From Bacillus coahuilensis m4-4 (GTDB lineage: Bacteria > Bacillota > Bacilli > Bacillales > Bacillaceae_K), in NCBI RefSeq assembly GCF_000171615.1, contig NZ_ABFU01000005.3:1-58980 (forward strand): DNA of 58,980 nt, given 5' to 3'. Shown one piece after another: positions 25,568-37,875 of the stretch. Position numbers and translations under genes: made by a program. The stretch's first letter is position 1. Each line of letters opens with the position of its first letter. A model generated the notes under the pieces. That model was given only the letters and a program-made list of their open reading frames with translations. It was not told the DNA's origin and made no database searches.

Positions 25568-26758
25568 TTACTCAGTGATAGTTGCTACGACACCAGCACC
25601 TACAGTACGTCCACCCTCACGGATAGAGAACTTAGTACCTTCTTCGATCGCGATTGGAGCGATAAGCTCAACCGTCATTTCGATGTTGTCGCCAGGCATA
25701 ACCATTTCAGTACCTTCTGGTAATTGGATGATTCCAGTTACGTCAGTTGTACGGAAATAGAATTGTGGGCGGTAGTTAGAGAAGAATGGAGTGTGACGTC
25801 CACCTTCTTCTTTAGATAAAACGTAAACTTCCGCTTGGAATTTAGTGTGTGGAGTGATTGTTCCTGGTTTAGCAAGAACTTGTCCACGTTGGATATCTTC
25901 ACGAGATACACCACGAAGTAGCGCACCGATGTTGTCTCCAGCTTCTGCATAGTCAAGAAGCTTACGGAACATTTCTACTCCAGTTACAGTCGTTTGTTTG
26001 TTCTCTTCAGCGATACCGATGATATCGATAACGTCTCCAACTTTAACTACTCCACGCTCAACACGTCCAGTAGCAACTGTACCACGACCAGTGATTGAGA
26101 ATACGTCCTCAACTGGCATCATGAATGGCTTTTCAGTGTCACGTTCTGGAGTTGGGATGTACTCATCAACAGCGTTCATAAGCTCGATGATTTTTTCTTC
26201 CCAATCAGCTTCACCTTCAAGAGCTTTAAGAGCAGAACCTTGGATTACAGGAACATCGTCTCCAGGGAAATCGTACTCAGAAAGAAGGTCACGAACTTCC
26301 ATTTCAACTAGTTCAAGTAATTCTTCGTCGTCTACCATGTCACATTTGTTTAAGAATACAACTAGGTAAGGTACACCTACTTGACGAGAAAGAAGGATGT
26401 GCTCACGAGTTTGAGGCATTGGGCCGTCAGCAGCAGATACTACTAGGATACCGCCGTCCATTTGTGCAGCACCAGTGATCATGTTTTTAACGTAGTCAGC
26501 ATGTCCTGGGCAGTCTACGTGTGCATAGTGACGTGCATCAGTTTCATACTCAACGTGTGCAGTTGAGATTGTGATTCCACGCTCACGCTCTTCTGGAGCA
26601 CCATCGATTTGATCGTATGCCATAGCTTGACCTTTACCAGATCTTTTAGCTAGAACAGTTGTGATTGCAGCTGTTAATGTTGTTTTACCGTGGTCAACGT
26701 GACCAATTGTACCAATATTCGCATGCGTTTTGGAACGATCGAATTTTTCCTTACCCAT
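25568..26758 (-). CDS. tuf: Elongation factor Tu
   Basis: 396 residues from [12 protein letters not shown]; the 17 upstream in-frame residues are discarded because AAGGAGG lies just before ATG 26758. GTPase domain: P-loop GHVDHGKTT, switch [18 protein letters not shown] and SALKALEG, followed by two beta-barrel domains. Delivers aminoacyl-tRNA to the ribosome. Separated from fusA by its own promoter and leader. Confidence 0.98.
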   Translation of the reverse strand: MGKEKFDRSKTHANIGTIGHVDHGKTTLTAAITTVLAKRSGKGQAMAYDQIDGAPEERERGITISTAHVEYETDARHYAHVDCPGHADYVKNMITGAAQMDGGILVVSAADGPMPQTREHILLSRQVGVPYLVVFLNKCDMVDDEELLELVEMEVRDLLSEYDFPGDDVPVIQGSALKALEGEADWEEKIIELMNAVDEYIPTPERDTEKPFMMPVEDVFSITGRGTVATGRVERGVVKVGDVIDIIGIAEENKQTTVTGVEMFRKLLDYAEAGDNIGALLRGVSREDIQRGQVLAKPGTITPHTKFQAEVYVLSKEEGGRHTPFFSNYRPQFYFRTTDVTGIIQLPEGTEMVMPGDNIEMTVELIAPIAIEEGTKFSIREGGRTVGAGVVATITE

Positions 26759-26805
26759 TCGGAATTCCTCCTTATATTGTATAAAAGAATTTAAGTATAT
26801 TTTAT

Positions 26806-26831
26806 ACATAAGGGATAGTAAAACCCCTTAT
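26806..26831. repeat. Hairpin in the tuf leader
   Basis: CATAAGGG / CCCTTATG, an eight-base perfect inverted repeat with a ten-base loop, between the tuf promoter and its ribosome binding site. No T run follows, so a 5' stabilising or regulatory stem is more likely than a terminator. Confidence 0.65.
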
Positions 26832-26844
26832 GCATCTATAACTT

Positions 26845-26876
26845 ACAATAGTAGTTATACTTGATTATAGGGAATA
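26845..26876 (-). promoter_or_regulatory. Probable promoter of tuf
   Basis: Minus strand TTGAAT, 17 bases, TATAAC, located just downstream of the fusA stop. It would give tuf extra expression beyond the str operon transcript. Confidence 0.55.
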
Positions 26877-26882
26877 ATTCAA

Positions 26883-28962
26883 TTATTCACCTTTATTTTT
26901 TTTGTATAATCTCTTCAGAGATTGATTTTGGTACTTCTTCGTAGTGATCAAAGTGCATAGAATAAGTTCCACGACCTTGAGTGTTAGAACGTAGAGAAGT
27001 TGCATATCCGAACATTTCAGACAGTGGAACGAAAGCTTTAACAACTTGTGCGTTTCCACGAGCTTCCATACCTTCAACACGTCCACGACGAGAAGTGATG
27101 TCTCCCATGATATCTCCTAAATATTCTTCAGGGATAACAACTTCAACCTTCATTAAAGGCTCAAGGATTGCTGGGCTACATTTTGAAACTGCGTTTTTAA
27201 GTGCCATTGAAGCGGCAATTTTGAACGCCATTTCAGAAGAGTCAACATCATGGTATGAACCGTCAAATAGACGAGCTTTAACATCGATTAGAGGGTAACC
27301 AGCGATAACACCGTTCTCCATCGCGTCTTTAAGACCTGCTTCTACAGCTGGAATGTATTCACGAGGTACAACCCCACCAACGATTCCATTTTCGAATTCA
27401 AATCCTTTACCTTCTTCGTTTGGAGAGAATTCAATCCAAACGTGACCAAATTGTCCACGTCCACCAGATTGGCGAGCGAATTTACCTTCAACTTGTGCTG
27501 AAGCGCGGAATGTTTCACGGTAAGATACTTGAGGAGCACCTACGTTACATTCTACTTTAAATTCACGTTTCATACGGTCAACGATGATGTCTAAGTGAAG
27601 CTCACCCATACCCGCGATGATTACTTGACCAGTTTCTTGGTCAGTATGTGCACGGAATGTAGGATCCTCTTCTTGTAGTTTTTGTAAAGCTGTTGTCATT
27701 TTATCTTGGTCAGCTTTAGATTTTGGCTCTACTGATAGAGAGATAACTGGCTCTGGGAATTCCATAGATTCTAAGATAACTAAGTTCTTTTCCTCACATA
27801 GAGTATCTCCAGTAGTTGTATCTTTCAGTCCAACCGCAGCAGCGATATCTCCAGCGAATACTTGAGAAATCTCTTCACGGCTGTTCGCGTGCATTTGTAG
27901 GATACGTCCTACACGCTCACGTTTACCTTTTGTAGAGTTTTGCACGTAAGATCCTGAGCTAAGTACACCAGAGTATACGCGGAAGAATGTAAGTTTCCCT
28001 ACATAAGGATCCGTCATAACTTTGAATGCAAGCGCTGAGAAAGGAGCGTCGTCGCTAGAAGGACGAGTTACTTCTTCATCAGTATCAGGAATAATACCTT
28101 TGATTGCTGCTACATCAGTAGGAGCTGGTAGGTAGTCAATAACTGCATCAAGCATTTTTTGAACACCTTTGTTTTTGAAAGCTGAACCACATAGAACTGG
28201 GTAGAATTCAACAGTTAAAGTAGCTTTACGAATAGCAATTTTCAGCTCTTCGTTAGAGATTTCTTCTCCACCAAGATACTTTTCCATTAATTCTTCGTCT
28301 AATTCAGCAACAGCTTCAATTAACTTTTCACGATATTCTTCTGCTTGGTCTAGGAATTCAGCAGGAATTTCTTTAACTTGGATATCTGTTCCTAAGTCAT
28401 TGCCGTAGAATGTAGCTTTCATTTCAACTAGGTCAATGATACCTTCGAACTCGTCTTCAGCACCGATTGGTAATTGAATGGCAGCTGCATTAGCATTTAA
28501 ACGGTCATGAAGAGTGGAGACAGAATATAAGAAGTCTGCACCAATTTTGTCCATTTTGTTTACAAATACGACACGTGGTACGCCGTAAGTAGTTGCTTGG
28601 CGCCAAACTGTTTCAGTTTGAGGCTCAACTCCAGATTGTGCATCAAGTACAGCAACTGCTCCATCAAGTACACGTAATGAACGTTCAACCTCTACTGTGA
28701 AGTCTACGTGTCCAGGTGTGTCAATGATGTTGATACGGTGATCGTTCCAAGAAGCTGTAGTCGCAGCAGAAGTGATTGTGATTCCACGCTCTTGCTCCTG
28801 CGCCATCCAGTCCATTTGTGAAGCCCCTTCATGAGTTTCACCAATTTTGTGGATACGACCAGTGTAGTAAAGAACACGCTCAGTAGTTGTTGTTTTACCA
28901 GCATCGATGTGAGCCATGATACCGATATTACGTGTCTTTTCTAAGGAGAACTCTCTAGTCAT
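26883..28962 (-). CDS. fusA: Elongation factor G (one-base insertion at the 3' end)
   Basis: Ribosomal translocase. GTPase motifs [17 protein letters not shown] and NKMDK, then domains II-V with [13 protein letters not shown] and [10 protein letters not shown]. The start MTREFSLEK at 28962 is favoured over 28983 (AAGGAGA upstream). The frame as read ends EEIIQKK at 26893. The following bases carry the usual tail NKGE in another frame; removing one T from the eight-T run at 26896-26903 restores QKNKGE and a stop at 26883, giving 692 residues, as in B. subtilis. Confidence 0.97.
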
Positions 28963-29013
28963 CTGTTCTATCTCCTTCCTCAAATGAGTTTTAATTTATA
29001 GGTAAAATAAATC

Positions 29014-29484
29014 TTACCAACGGTAGTGAGCGAAAGCTTTGTTAGCTTCAGCCATTTTGTGAGTGTCTTCACGTTTCTTAACGGAAGCACCAGCGTTGTT
29101 TGCTGCATCAAGGATTTCGTTAGCTAACCGCTCTTCCATCGTTTTTTCTCCGCGAAGGCGAGAGTAGTTTACTAACCAACGAAGACCTAGAGTTGTACGA
29201 CGATCAGGACGAACCTCTACTGGTACTTGGTAGTTAGCTCCACCTACACGGCGTGCTTTAACTTCAAGAACTGGCATAATGTTCTTAAGTGCTTGATCGA
29301 ATACTTCCATAGGGTCTTTTCCAGAACGCTCTTGGACTAGGTCAAAAGCAGAGTAAAGTATTTTTTGTGCTTTACCTCTTTTACCGTCCTCCATGATTCT
29401 GTTGATTAATTTTGTAACTAGCTTAGAGTTGTAAATTGGATCTGGTAATACGTCTCTTTTTGCTACAGGACCTTTACGTGGCAT
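29014..29484 (-). CDS. rpsG: 30S ribosomal protein S7
   Basis: 156 residues from [16 protein letters not shown]; the longer frame to 29502 adds six residues that include the ribosome binding site. Signatures: [53 protein letters not shown]. Head-assembly initiator. Str operon. Confidence 0.98.
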   Translation of the reverse strand: MPRKGPVAKRDVLPDPIYNSKLVTKLINRIMEDGKRGKAQKILYSAFDLVQERSGKDPMEVFDQALKNIMPVLEVKARRVGGANYQVPVEVRPDRRTTLGLRWLVNYSRLRGEKTMEERLANEILDAANNAGASVKKREDTHKMAEANKAFAHYRW

Positions 29485-29533
29485 GTTTTTTCCTCCTTTC
29501 AACGAAGCTTATAAACTTGTTGGTTTAATTGTA

Positions 29534-29956
29534 TTATTTTTTAGGTGCTTTTGGTCTCTTAGTTCCGTATTTAGAACGACCTTGCATACGACCATCAACG
29601 CCTGCAGTATCAAGTGCACCACGAACGATGTGATAACGTACCCCAGGTAAGTCTTTTACACGTCCACCGCGGATAAGTACCACGCTGTGTTCTTGTAAGT
29701 TGTGACCAATTCCAGGAATGTATGCTGTTACTTCGATACCGTTAGTTAAACGAACACGAGCATATTTACGTAATGCAGAGTTCGGTTTCTTCGGAGTCAT
29801 TGTACCAACACGAGTACATACACCACGTTTTTGTGGAGAAGATTGGTTTGTTTGTGCTTTTTGGAAGCTGTTGTAACCTTTGTTTAATGCTGGTGAGTCA
29901 GATTTCGTCACCGCACTCTTACGAGGTTTACGGACTAACTGATTAATAGTTGGCAT
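29534..29956 (-). CDS. rpsL: 30S ribosomal protein S12
   Basis: 140 residues. [24 protein letters not shown] and [18 protein letters not shown]. The two lysines whose change usually causes streptomycin resistance (in KKPNS and in RVKDLPG) are wild type. Decoding-centre protein. Confidence 0.98.
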   Translation of the reverse strand: MPTINQLVRKPRKSAVTKSDSPALNKGYNSFQKAQTNQSSPQKRGVCTRVGTMTPKKPNSALRKYARVRLTNGIEVTAYIPGIGHNLQEHSVVLIRGGRVKDLPGVRYHIVRGALDTAGVDGRMQGRSKYGTKRPKAPKK

Positions 29957-30024
29957 TTGAGTTTTCCTCCCTTCATTTTTTTAAGCCCACACATCCAGGT
30001 GGTTCATAAATGGGTAAAAACAAA

Positions 30025-30050
30025 GCTTTTGTAAGATCTCCTACAAAAAC
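30025..30050 (-). terminator. Weak terminator-like hairpin between rplGB and rpsL
   Basis: TTTTGTA / TACAAAA stem with an eight-base loop, followed on the minus strand by GCTTTGTTTTT. May attenuate the str operon after rplGB. Confidence 0.4.
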
Positions 30051-30054
30051 TGAT

Positions 30055-30303
30055 TTACTTCATAATACCGACAGTCGCTGCTGCGACATCTATTCCACAA
30101 GCTTTGCCGAGCTTTTTCATAGAATCAACGTACAGCACTTCAACATTCATATCCTTAGAGGCTTGCAGAAGCTTAGAAACTACTTTGTAATCAGCATCCT
30201 TTGCGATCACAACCTGTTGGATATCTCCTGCTTTGATAGCTTTCACTGTCTGCTTTGTCCCTACAACTAACTGCTTAGCCTGCGATACTTTTTCATAAGA
30301 CAT
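30055..30303 (-). CDS. rplGB: L7Ae-family K-turn RNA-binding protein (YbxF)
   Basis: 82 residues. L7Ae/L30e/S12e fold with VVGTKQTVKAIKAGDIQQVVIAKDAD, the LLQASKDMNVEVLYVDSMKKLGKACGIDVAAA core. B. subtilis YbxF binds kink-turn RNA; its cellular target is not settled. Sits between rpoC and rpsL as in other Bacillaceae and has its own promoter. Confidence 0.93.
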   Translation of the reverse strand: MSYEKVSQAKQLVVGTKQTVKAIKAGDIQQVVIAKDADYKVVSKLLQASKDMNVEVLYVDSMKKLGKACGIDVAAATVGIMK

Positions 30304-30353
30304 TGTTCATATCCTCCAAAGTAACAGGAATAATAATAGGAGCAACCTTGAAT

Positions 30354-30382
30354 ATATTATCATCTACGATTTTATCTGTCAA
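30354..30382 (-). promoter_or_regulatory. Sigma-A promoter of the str operon (rplGB start)
   Basis: Minus strand perfect TTGACA (30382-30377) and TAATAT (30359-30354), 17-base spacer, about 50 bases before rplGB. Confidence 0.8.
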
Positions 30383-30407
30383 CCGCAGATTCAAATAAAT
30401 TTGTATG

Positions 30408-30438
30408 TGCGATGTGGAACTCCACACCGCACACATTT
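30408..30438. terminator. GC-rich hairpin after rpoC
   Basis: GTGCG.TGTGG / CCACA.CGCAC with a four-base loop, starting four bases beyond the rpoC stop. No T tract follows, so it could be a weak terminator or a 3'-end protection stem rather than an efficient intrinsic terminator. Confidence 0.5.
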
Positions 30439-30441
30439 ATT

Positions 30442-33400
30442 TTACTCTACTGTTACTGTTTCTTCTTGTGTTACGACTGGAACAGCCTTACGGTAACGTG
30501 GCATTCCCGTACCAGCAGGAACCAGTTTACCGATAATAACATTTTCTTTCAGTCCTAATAACTCATCGCGCTTACCTTTGATTGCTGCGTCTGTAAGTAC
30601 TCTTGTTGTTTCTTGGAATGATGCAGCAGATAAGAATGAATCTGTTTCAAGAGAAGCTTTTGTAATACCAAGTAGGACGGGTCTACCTGTAGCAGGTGTC
30701 CTTCCACTTAGTAAAGCTTTTTCGTTCGCATCAGTGAATTGGTGAATATCAAGAAGTGTACCTGGTAGTACATCTGTTTCACCGGCATCTATTACGCGTA
30801 CTTTGCGTAACATCTGACGAACCATTACCTCTACGTGTTTGTCTCCAATTTCTACCCCTTGCATACGGTATACTTTTTGAACCTCACGAAGTAAGTACTC
30901 TTGAACAGCTAGAACGTCACGAACTTTTAATAGCTCTTTCGGATCGATGGAACCTTCCGTTAGTTCTTGACCACGGATGATTTCTGAGTCTATTACTACT
31001 TTTAAACGAGCTGTATATGGAACTGTGTAGGTTCTTGTTTCAACATCACCACGAACAACAATTTCTTGTTGACGGTCTTTTCCTTCGTTTACAGCTGTAA
31101 CAACCCCGTTAATTTCAGAAACTGCTGCTTGACCTTTCGGGTTACGCGCTTCGAAAATCTCTTGGATACGAGGAAGACCTTGTGTGATATCGTCTCCTGC
31201 TACCCCACCTGTATGGAATGTACGCATTGTAAGCTGAGTTCCTGGTTCTCCGATAGATTGAGCGGCAATAATACCTACTGCTTCTCCTACTTCTACCTTT
31301 TGTCCAGTCGCTAAGTTTACACCATAACACTTCTCACAAACACCGTGGCGCGTGTTACAAGTGAAGGCAGAGCGGATCCAAACTTCTTCAATACCAGCAT
31401 TTACAATTTGTTCTGCTAGGTCTTGAGTAATTAGTTGGTTTTCAACCGCCATTACCTCACCTGTTTCAGGGTGACGAATCGTTTTACGTGAATAGCGTCC
31501 TTGTAGACGTTCTTCAAGTGCTTCAATTGTTTCAGTACCATCTTTAAGAGCAGCTACCTTTAGACCACGATCTGTTCCACAGTCAGGGTCACGAACAATT
31601 ACATCCTGCGCTACGTCAACAAGACGACGAGTTAAGTAACCTGAGTCAGCTGTCTTTAGTGCTGTATCGGCAAGACCTTTACGCGCACCGTGTGTTGAGA
31701 TGAAGTACTCTAATACCGTCAGACCTTCACGGAATGAAGATTTAATTGGTAACTCAATGATACGACCTGCCGGGTTGGCCATTAGACCACGCATACCAGC
31801 AAGCTGCGTAAAGTTAGATGCGTTACCACGGGCTCCTGAATCACTCATCATGAAGATCGGGTTTGTTGTATCTAACGTTTTCATTAATTTACCTTGGATT
31901 GTATCCTTCGCTGCACTCCAAATGGAGATAACGCGATCGTAACGCTCTTCCTCTGTGATTAAACCACGACGGAATTGCTTTGTTACGTTATCCACTTTCG
32001 CTTGTGCTTCTTCAAGGATTTCTTGCTTCTCTGGTAATACGACGATATCAGATACACCAACCGTAATACCAGCTTTTGTAGAATATTTGAATCCTAAGTC
32101 CTTCATGCGGTCAAGCATTTTAGAAGTTTCCGTGATTTGGAATTTCTTAAATACTTCTGCAATGATATTTCCAAGGATTTTCTTTTTAAATGGAGCAACA
32201 ATTTCTTGTTCTACAATGACTTCTTTTACATTAGCTGTAGGATCAACAAAGTACTTCTCAGGCGTTTTCACTTCGAGATTTTCTCTTGTTGGTTCGTTAA
32301 TGTAAGGGAAGCTTGCTGGCAAGATTTCGTTAAAGATTAATTTCCCAACTGTTGTTAGAAGAAGCATCTTATTCTGCTCTTCTGTGAACGTTTGGTTTTT
32401 CAATGCTCCGGCATGGATCGCAATACGACTATGGAAATGAACATAACCATTTTGATAAGCAAGTAATGCTTCGTTCGTATCTTTAAAGATCATACCTTCT
32501 CCAACAGAACCTTTACGCTCTAGTGTTAGATAGTAGTTACCTAATACCATATCCTGAGATGGTGTAACAACTGGTTTACCATCTTTCGGGTTAAGGATGT
32601 TTTGGGCAGCTAACATTAACATACGAGCTTCTGCTTGAGCCTCTGCTGATAAAGGTACATGAACCGCCATTTGGTCACCATCGAAGTCTGCGTTATAAGC
32701 AGTACATACAAGCGGGTGAAGACGAATTGCGCGACCTTCAACAAGCGTTGGTTCAAACGCCTGAATCCCTAGTCTGTGTAGAGTTGGGGCACGGTTAAGT
32801 AGTACTGGATGCTCTTTAATAACCTCTTCTAAAACATCCCATACTTCATAGTGAACCCGTTCAATCTTACGTTTCGCACTCTTAATATTATGAGCTAATC
32901 CACGTTCAACTAACTCTTTCATTACGAATGGTTTGAATAATTCTAACGCCATTTCTTTTGGAAGACCACACTGATACATCTTTAAGTTTGGTCCAACTAC
33001 GATAACGGAACGACCAGAATAGTCAACACGTTTACCAAGTAAGTTTTGACGGAATCGACCTTGTTTCCCTTTTAACATATGAGAAAGGGATTTTAATGGG
33101 CGGTTACCAGGACCTGTTACAGGACGGCCACGACGACCATTGTCGATTAACGCATCTACTGCTTCTTGAAGCATACGCTTTTCGTTTTGAACGATAATGC
33201 TAGGAGCTCCTAGGTCTAATAAACGTTTTAGACGATTATTACGGTTAATCACTCGACGATATAGATCGTTCAAGTCAGACGTTGCAAAACGTCCACCGTC
33301 TAATTGAACCATTGGACGAAGCTCTGGTGGAATGACTGGAAGAACGTCTAAAATCATCCATGAAGGATCATTTCCTGAGTTACGGAAAGACTCAACGACT

Positions 33401-34032
33401 TCTAATCTTTTAATTGCTCGTGTACGGCGTTGTCCTTGAGCTGTTTTTAGGTCTTCTTTCAGCATATCTGCTTCTTTATCTAAATCGATATCAGATAAAA
33501 GCTTTTTGATTGCTTCAGCACCCATAGCAGCTTGGAATTTCACGCCATATTTCTCACGGTATGCACGGTATTCTTTTTCTGAAAGTAATTGCTTTTTGTC
33601 AAGAGCTGTATCTCCTGGATCTGTTACAACATAGGACGCGAAGTAAATAACTTCCTCCAAGGAGCGAGGGGACATGTCCAAAACAAGTCCCATTCGGCTT
33701 GGAATTCCTTTGAAGTACCAGATATGAGAAACAGGGGCTGCAAGTTCAATATGACCCATACGCTCTCGACGAACCTTTGCACGAGTAACTTCTACTCCGC
33801 AGCGGTCACAGACAACACCTTTGTAACGAACACGCTTATATTTACCACAGTGACATTCCCAGTCTTTAGTTGGACCAAAGATGCGCTCACAGAAAAGACC
33901 GTCTTTTTCAGGTTTCAATGTTCTGTAGTTAATGGTTTCTGGTTTTTTGACCTCTCCAAACGACCAAGAACGGATTTTGTCTGGTGAAGCTAAACCGATT
34001 TTCATGTATTCAAAGTTGTTTACATCTAGCAA
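30442..34032 (-). CDS. rpoC: RNA polymerase subunit beta'
   Basis: 1196 residues. Zinc site C-x-C..C-x2-C (CHCG, CDRCG) near residue 60, catalytic Mg loop [13 protein letters not shown], bridge helix/trigger loop region [21 protein letters not shown], second zinc site [13 protein letters not shown]. The start codon is TTG at 34032 with GGGAGGT seven bases upstream. About 50 bases after rpoB. Confidence 0.98.
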   Translation of the reverse strand: MLDVNNFEYMKIGLASPDKIRSWSFGEVKKPETINYRTLKPEKDGLFCERIFGPTKDWECHCGKYKRVRYKGVVCDRCGVEVTRAKVRRERMGHIELAAPVSHIWYFKGIPSRMGLVLDMSPRSLEEVIYFASYVVTDPGDTALDKKQLLSEKEYRAYREKYGVKFQAAMGAEAIKKLLSDIDLDKEADMLKEDLKTAQGQRRTRAIKRLEVVESFRNSGNDPSWMILDVLPVIPPELRPMVQLDGGRFATSDLNDLYRRVINRNNRLKRLLDLGAPSIIVQNEKRMLQEAVDALIDNGRRGRPVTGPGNRPLKSLSHMLKGKQGRFRQNLLGKRVDYSGRSVIVVGPNLKMYQCGLPKEMALELFKPFVMKELVERGLAHNIKSAKRKIERVHYEVWDVLEEVIKEHPVLLNRAPTLHRLGIQAFEPTLVEGRAIRLHPLVCTAYNADFDGDQMAVHVPLSAEAQAEARMLMLAAQNILNPKDGKPVVTPSQDMVLGNYYLTLERKGSVGEGMIFKDTNEALLAYQNGYVHFHSRIAIHAGALKNQTFTEEQNKMLLLTTVGKLIFNEILPASFPYINEPTRENLEVKTPEKYFVDPTANVKEVIVEQEIVAPFKKKILGNIIAEVFKKFQITETSKMLDRMKDLGFKYSTKAGITVGVSDIVVLPEKQEILEEAQAKVDNVTKQFRRGLITEEERYDRVISIWSAAKDTIQGKLMKTLDTTNPIFMMSDSGARGNASNFTQLAGMRGLMANPAGRIIELPIKSSFREGLTVLEYFISTHGARKGLADTALKTADSGYLTRRLVDVAQDVIVRDPDCGTDRGLKVAALKDGTETIEALEERLQGRYSRKTIRHPETGEVMAVENQLITQDLAEQIVNAGIEEVWIRSAFTCNTRHGVCEKCYGVNLATGQKVEVGEAVGIIAAQSIGEPGTQLTMRTFHTGGVAGDDITQGLPRIQEIFEARNPKGQAAVSEINGVVTAVNEGKDRQQEIVVRGDVETRTYTVPYTARLKVVIDSEIIRGQELTEGSIDPKELLKVRDVLAVQEYLLREVQKVYRMQGVEIGDKHVEVMVRQMLRKVRVIDAGETDVLPGTLLDIHQFTDANEKALLSGRTPATGRPVLLGITKASLETDSFLSAASFQETTRVLTDAAIKGKRDELLGLKENVIIGKLVPAGTGMPRYRKAVPVVTQEETVTVE

Positions 34033-34081
34033 GGGGCCGACCTCCCTTTTTCTAGGTAATAACCTTAACGTAAGGTTTTAC

Positions 34082-37000
34082 TTATTCTTGAGTTCCTACT
34101 TTTGCAGCATCTGATTCTGAGTTATCTGTAATATTTAACGTATCTGCTTGTTGATGTTCTTCTTCATCTTCAAGGTCACGCATTTCAATTTCTGTTTCAT
34201 CACCTGAAAGGATTTTCACATCCATACCTAAGCTTTGAAGTTCTTTAATTAAAACTTTAAACGATTCTGGTACACCTGGCTCTGGAACATTTTCACCTTT
34301 TACGATCGCTTCGTATGTTTTCACACGACCTACAACATCATCGGATTTAACCGTTAAGATCTCTTGTAATGTGTAAGCTGCACCGTATGCTTCAAGTGCC
34401 CAAACCTCCATCTCACCGAAACGTTGTCCACCAAATTGAGCTTTACCTCCAAGTGGTTGTTGCGTAACAAGAGAGTAAGGTCCAGTTGAACGAGCATGCA
34501 ACTTATCGTCAACCATGTGCGCTAGTTTGATCATATACATGATCCCAACAGATACACGGTTATCGAATGGCTCACCAGTTCTTCCATCATAAAGAACGGT
34601 CTTCGCGTCACGCGCCATACCAGCTTCTTCAATAGTTGACCAAACATCTTCCTCGTTCGCTCCATCAAATACTGGAGATGCTACATGGATACCTAAGTAC
34701 CTAGCCGCCATACCTAAATGTAGCTCAAGCACCTGTCCAATATTCATACGAGAAGGTACCCCAAGAGGGTTTAACATGATATCAATTGGTGTACCGTCTG
34801 GTAAGTACGGCATATCTTCTTCTGGAAGGATCTTCGAGATAACCCCTTTGTTACCATGTCGTCCGGCCATTTTATCTCCTTCAGAAATCTTACGTTTCTG
34901 AACAATATAAACGCGAACTAATTGGTTAACACCTGGTGGTAATTCGTCTCCATCTTCACGGTTGAAGACTTTCACATCTAAGATGATACCTTCGCCTCCG
35001 TGTGGTACACGTAGAGATGTATCACGTACTTCACGAGCCTTCTCACCAAAGATTGCGTGTAATAAACGCTCCTCTGCTGTAAGCTCTGTTACTCCTTTAG
35101 GTGTCACTTTACCAACTAGAAGGTCTCCATCTTTCACTTCCGCCCCAACACGGATAATTCCACGCTCGTCAAGGTTGCGAAGAGCATCCTCACCTACGTT
35201 TGGAATATCACGTGTGATTTCTTCAGGTCCTAGCTTCGTATCTCGTGATTCAGATTCATATTCTTCAATATGGATAGAAGTATAGACATCATCTTTCACA
35301 AGACGTTCACTCATGATGATAGCATCCTCATAGTTATACCCGTCCCATGTCATGAAACCAACCATTACGTTACGGCCAAGAGCAAGCTCTCCTTTTTCCA
35401 TGGAAGGACCATCTGCAAGAATTTCACCTTTTTCTACTAAATCACCTTCTGCCACAATTGGGCGTTGGTTATAGCAGGTTCCTTGGTTAGAACGGATGAA
35501 TTTTTGCATTTTATATTTATCTATATCGCCTTTAACTTTCTTACCGTCAATCTCTTCAATACGACGAACCCATACTTGCTTCGCTTCAACACGCTCTACA
35601 ATGCCTCGTTGCTTACAGATTACAGCAGCACCAGAGTCACGAGCAGATACGTGCTCCATTCCTGTACCAACAATCGGAGATTCCGGTTGCATTAACGGTA
35701 CAGCTTGACGTTGCATGTTCGCTCCCATTAGGGCACGGTTGGAGTCATCGTTCTCTAAGAATGGAATACATGCTGTCGCAGCAGAAACGACTTGTTTAGG
35801 AGATACGTCCATGTAATCTACACGTTCACGTTTTGCAACTGTGTTTTCACCACGGAAACGTACAACAACCTCTTCGTCTAAGAATGAGCCGTCATCTCCT
35901 AAGCGTGCGTTCGCTTGAGCAACTACGTAATTATCTTCTTCATCAGCCGTTAGATAATCGATACGGTCTGTCACTTTTCCTGTTTCAGGATCTACGTGAC
36001 GGTATGGAGTTTCGATAAAACCAAAACGGTTTACTTTTGCAAAGGATGATAATGAGTTAATCAATCCAATGTTTGGACCCTCTGGCGTTTCAATCGGACA
36101 CATACGACCATAGTGAGAGTAGTGAACGTCACGCACTTCAAATCCAGCACGCTCACGCGTTAAACCACCAGGTCCTAATGCCGATAGACGACGCTTATGC
36201 GTTAACTCAGCAAGTGGATTCGTTTGGTCCATGAACTGAGAAAGCTGAGAGCTACCGAAGAACTCTTTAATCGCCGCAATCACGGGACGAATATTAATTA
36301 ACTGTTGAGGAGTAATCGTTGCAGTATCTTGAATAGACATTCTTTCACGAACTACTCTCTCCATACGAGAAAGACCGATACGGAATTGGTTTTGTAAAAG
36401 CTCACCAACTGAACGCAAACGACGGTTACCTAAGTGGTCGATGTCGTCCGTGTCACCTACACCGTGTAAAAGGTTAAAGAAATAACTAATAGACGCAATG
36501 ATGTCAGCAGCCGAAATGTTTTTCACATCTTCTGTAACGTAAGCATTGCTAATCACATTAATCTCTTTCTCTCCATCTTCATTTGGAGCAAAGATTTTAA
36601 TAGATTGAACGACCGTTTCGTCTTCAATCACTCCGCCGCCTTGGTGTACAGTTTTGAAGCCAATACCCTTTTCTAGATACGGAATAATTCTATCTAGGTT
36701 ACGTCGATCTAACGTTGTACCGCGTTCAGCTAAGATTTCGCCTGTTTCAGGGTCAGCAATTGTTTCAGCTAACACTTGACCGAACAGACGGTTCTTAATG
36801 TGAAGCTTTTTGTTAATTTTGTAACGTCCTACATTCGCTAAATCATAGCGTTTCGGATCGAAGAAACGAGAGACTAGTAAACTTTTTGCGTTTTCAACTG
36901 TAGGTGGTTCACCTGGGCGAAGACGCTCATAAATTTCTAGTAGTGCTTTTTCAATGCTCTCCGTATTATCTTTTTCAAGCGTATTACGAAGATACTCGTT

Positions 37001-37639
37001 ATCCCCTAATAAATCGATGATTTCTTGATCAGTGCCGAAACCAAGAGCACGTAATAAAACAGTTACTGGAAGCTTACGCGTACGATCAATACGCACATAC
37101 ACAACATCCTTTGCGTCTGTTTCATATTCTAGCCAAGCTCCACGGTTAGGGATAACTGTGGCAGAAAAGCCTTTTTTACCATTTTTATCTACTTTACCGC
37201 TGTAATACACGCTAGGTGATCGAACTAGCTGTGATACGATAACGCGCTCAGCTCCATTGATGACAAAAGTACCAGTTTCCGTCATTAGTGGGAAATCCCC
37301 CATAAAGACTTCTTGGTCTTTTACCTCCCCGGTTTCTTTGTTTACAAGACGTACTTTCACACGAAGTGGTGCAGAAAATGTAACGTCTCGTTCTTTCGAT
37401 TCATCCACCGGATATTTTGGCTCTCCTAAGCTGTAATCAATGAACTCTAAAGAGAGATTACCAGTGAAATCTTCAATAGGAGAAATGTCGTGGAACATCT
37501 CTCTCAAACCCTCATCAAGAAACCACTGATAAGAAGCGGTTTGGATCTCAATTAGATTTGGTAATTCTAAAACTTCACTGATACGCGCAAAACTTCTACG
37601 TTGGCGGTGCCGTCCATACTGAACAAGTTGACCTGTCAA
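34082..37639 (-). CDS. rpoB: RNA polymerase subunit beta
   Basis: About 1185 residues. I take TTG 37639 ([16 protein letters not shown]) as the start, as in B. subtilis; GTG 37648 is in frame but overlaps the GAGGGGTG ribosome binding site. The rifampicin region [31 protein letters not shown] looks wild type. Catalytic-core motifs [15 protein letters not shown] and [24 protein letters not shown] are present. Preceded by a 230-base leader with a terminator-like hairpin and repeats. Confidence 0.98.
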   Translation of the reverse strand: MTGQLVQYGRHRQRRSFARISEVLELPNLIEIQTASYQWFLDEGLREMFHDISPIEDFTGNLSLEFIDYSLGEPKYPVDESKERDVTFSAPLRVKVRLVNKETGEVKDQEVFMGDFPLMTETGTFVINGAERVIVSQLVRSPSVYYSGKVDKNGKKGFSATVIPNRGAWLEYETDAKDVVYVRIDRTRKLPVTVLLRALGFGTDQEIIDLLGDNEYLRNTLEKDNTESIEKALLEIYERLRPGEPPTVENAKSLLVSRFFDPKRYDLANVGRYKINKKLHIKNRLFGQVLAETIADPETGEILAERGTTLDRRNLDRIIPYLEKGIGFKTVHQGGGVIEDETVVQSIKIFAPNEDGEKEINVISNAYVTEDVKNISAADIIASISYFFNLLHGVGDTDDIDHLGNRRLRSVGELLQNQFRIGLSRMERVVRERMSIQDTATITPQQLINIRPVIAAIKEFFGSSQLSQFMDQTNPLAELTHKRRLSALGPGGLTRERAGFEVRDVHYSHYGRMCPIETPEGPNIGLINSLSSFAKVNRFGFIETPYRHVDPETGKVTDRIDYLTADEEDNYVVAQANARLGDDGSFLDEEVVVRFRGENTVAKRERVDYMDVSPKQVVSAATACIPFLENDDSNRALMGANMQRQAVPLMQPESPIVGTGMEHVSARDSGAAVICKQRGIVERVEAKQVWVRRIEEIDGKKVKGDIDKYKMQKFIRSNQGTCYNQRPIVAEGDLVEKGEILADGPSMEKGELALGRNVMVGFMTWDGYNYEDAIIMSERLVKDDVYTSIHIEEYESESRDTKLGPEEITRDIPNVGEDALRNLDERGIIRVGAEVKDGDLLVGKVTPKGVTELTAEERLLHAIFGEKAREVRDTSLRVPHGGEGIILDVKVFNREDGDELPPGVNQLVRVYIVQKRKISEGDKMAGRHGNKGVISKILPEEDMPYLPDGTPIDIMLNPLGVPSRMNIGQVLELHLGMAARYLGIHVASPVFDGANEEDVWSTIEEAGMARDAKTVLYDGRTGEPFDNRVSVGIMYMIKLAHMVDDKLHARSTGPYSLVTQQPLGGKAQFGGQRFGEMEVWALEAYGAAYTLQEILTVKSDDVVGRVKTYEAIVKGENVPEPGVPESFKVLIKELQSLGMDVKILSGDETEIEMRDLEDEEEHQQADTLNITDNSESDAAKVGTQE

Positions 37640-37686
37640 CTGATTCACCCCTCAAATCAAGCGTTTTGGTTGCGTCTATCTATCTC

Positions 37687-37717
37687 ATAGACAAGAAAAA
37701 TAGACAAGCCTATAAGA
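37687..37717. repeat. ATAGACAAG repeats in the rpoB leader
   Basis: Two copies of ATAGACAAG (about 37687-37695 and 37700-37708) and a degenerate third (ATAAGACAA) lie between the rpoB ribosome binding site and the terminator-like hairpin. Confidence 0.55.
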
Positions 37718-37718
37718 C

Positions 37719-37748
37719 AAAAAAGAAAAAGGGTTTCAAACTAAAACC
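37719..37748 (-). terminator. Possible attenuator in the rpoB leader
   Basis: Minus strand GGTTT / AAACC stem (37748-37732) directly followed by CTTTTTCTTTTTTG. The stem is short and AT-rich, so strength is uncertain. It lies between the methyltransferase gene and rpoB. Confidence 0.45.
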
Positions 37749-37875
37749 TCATTTTCACATGACGAGCTATTATTTTATAATCTTTACCATTCTATCCAAC
37801 AATTATACATGAAGGCATAATTATGGATAATAATATTTTTGCATTATATAATGCTATCACAAGAGCAAAATACCG

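Noticed and set aside
34082..37639. Resistance mutations in the rpoB rifampicin region, and in rpsL at the streptomycin lysines.
   Set aside because: The residues I can recognise in both regions are wild type.
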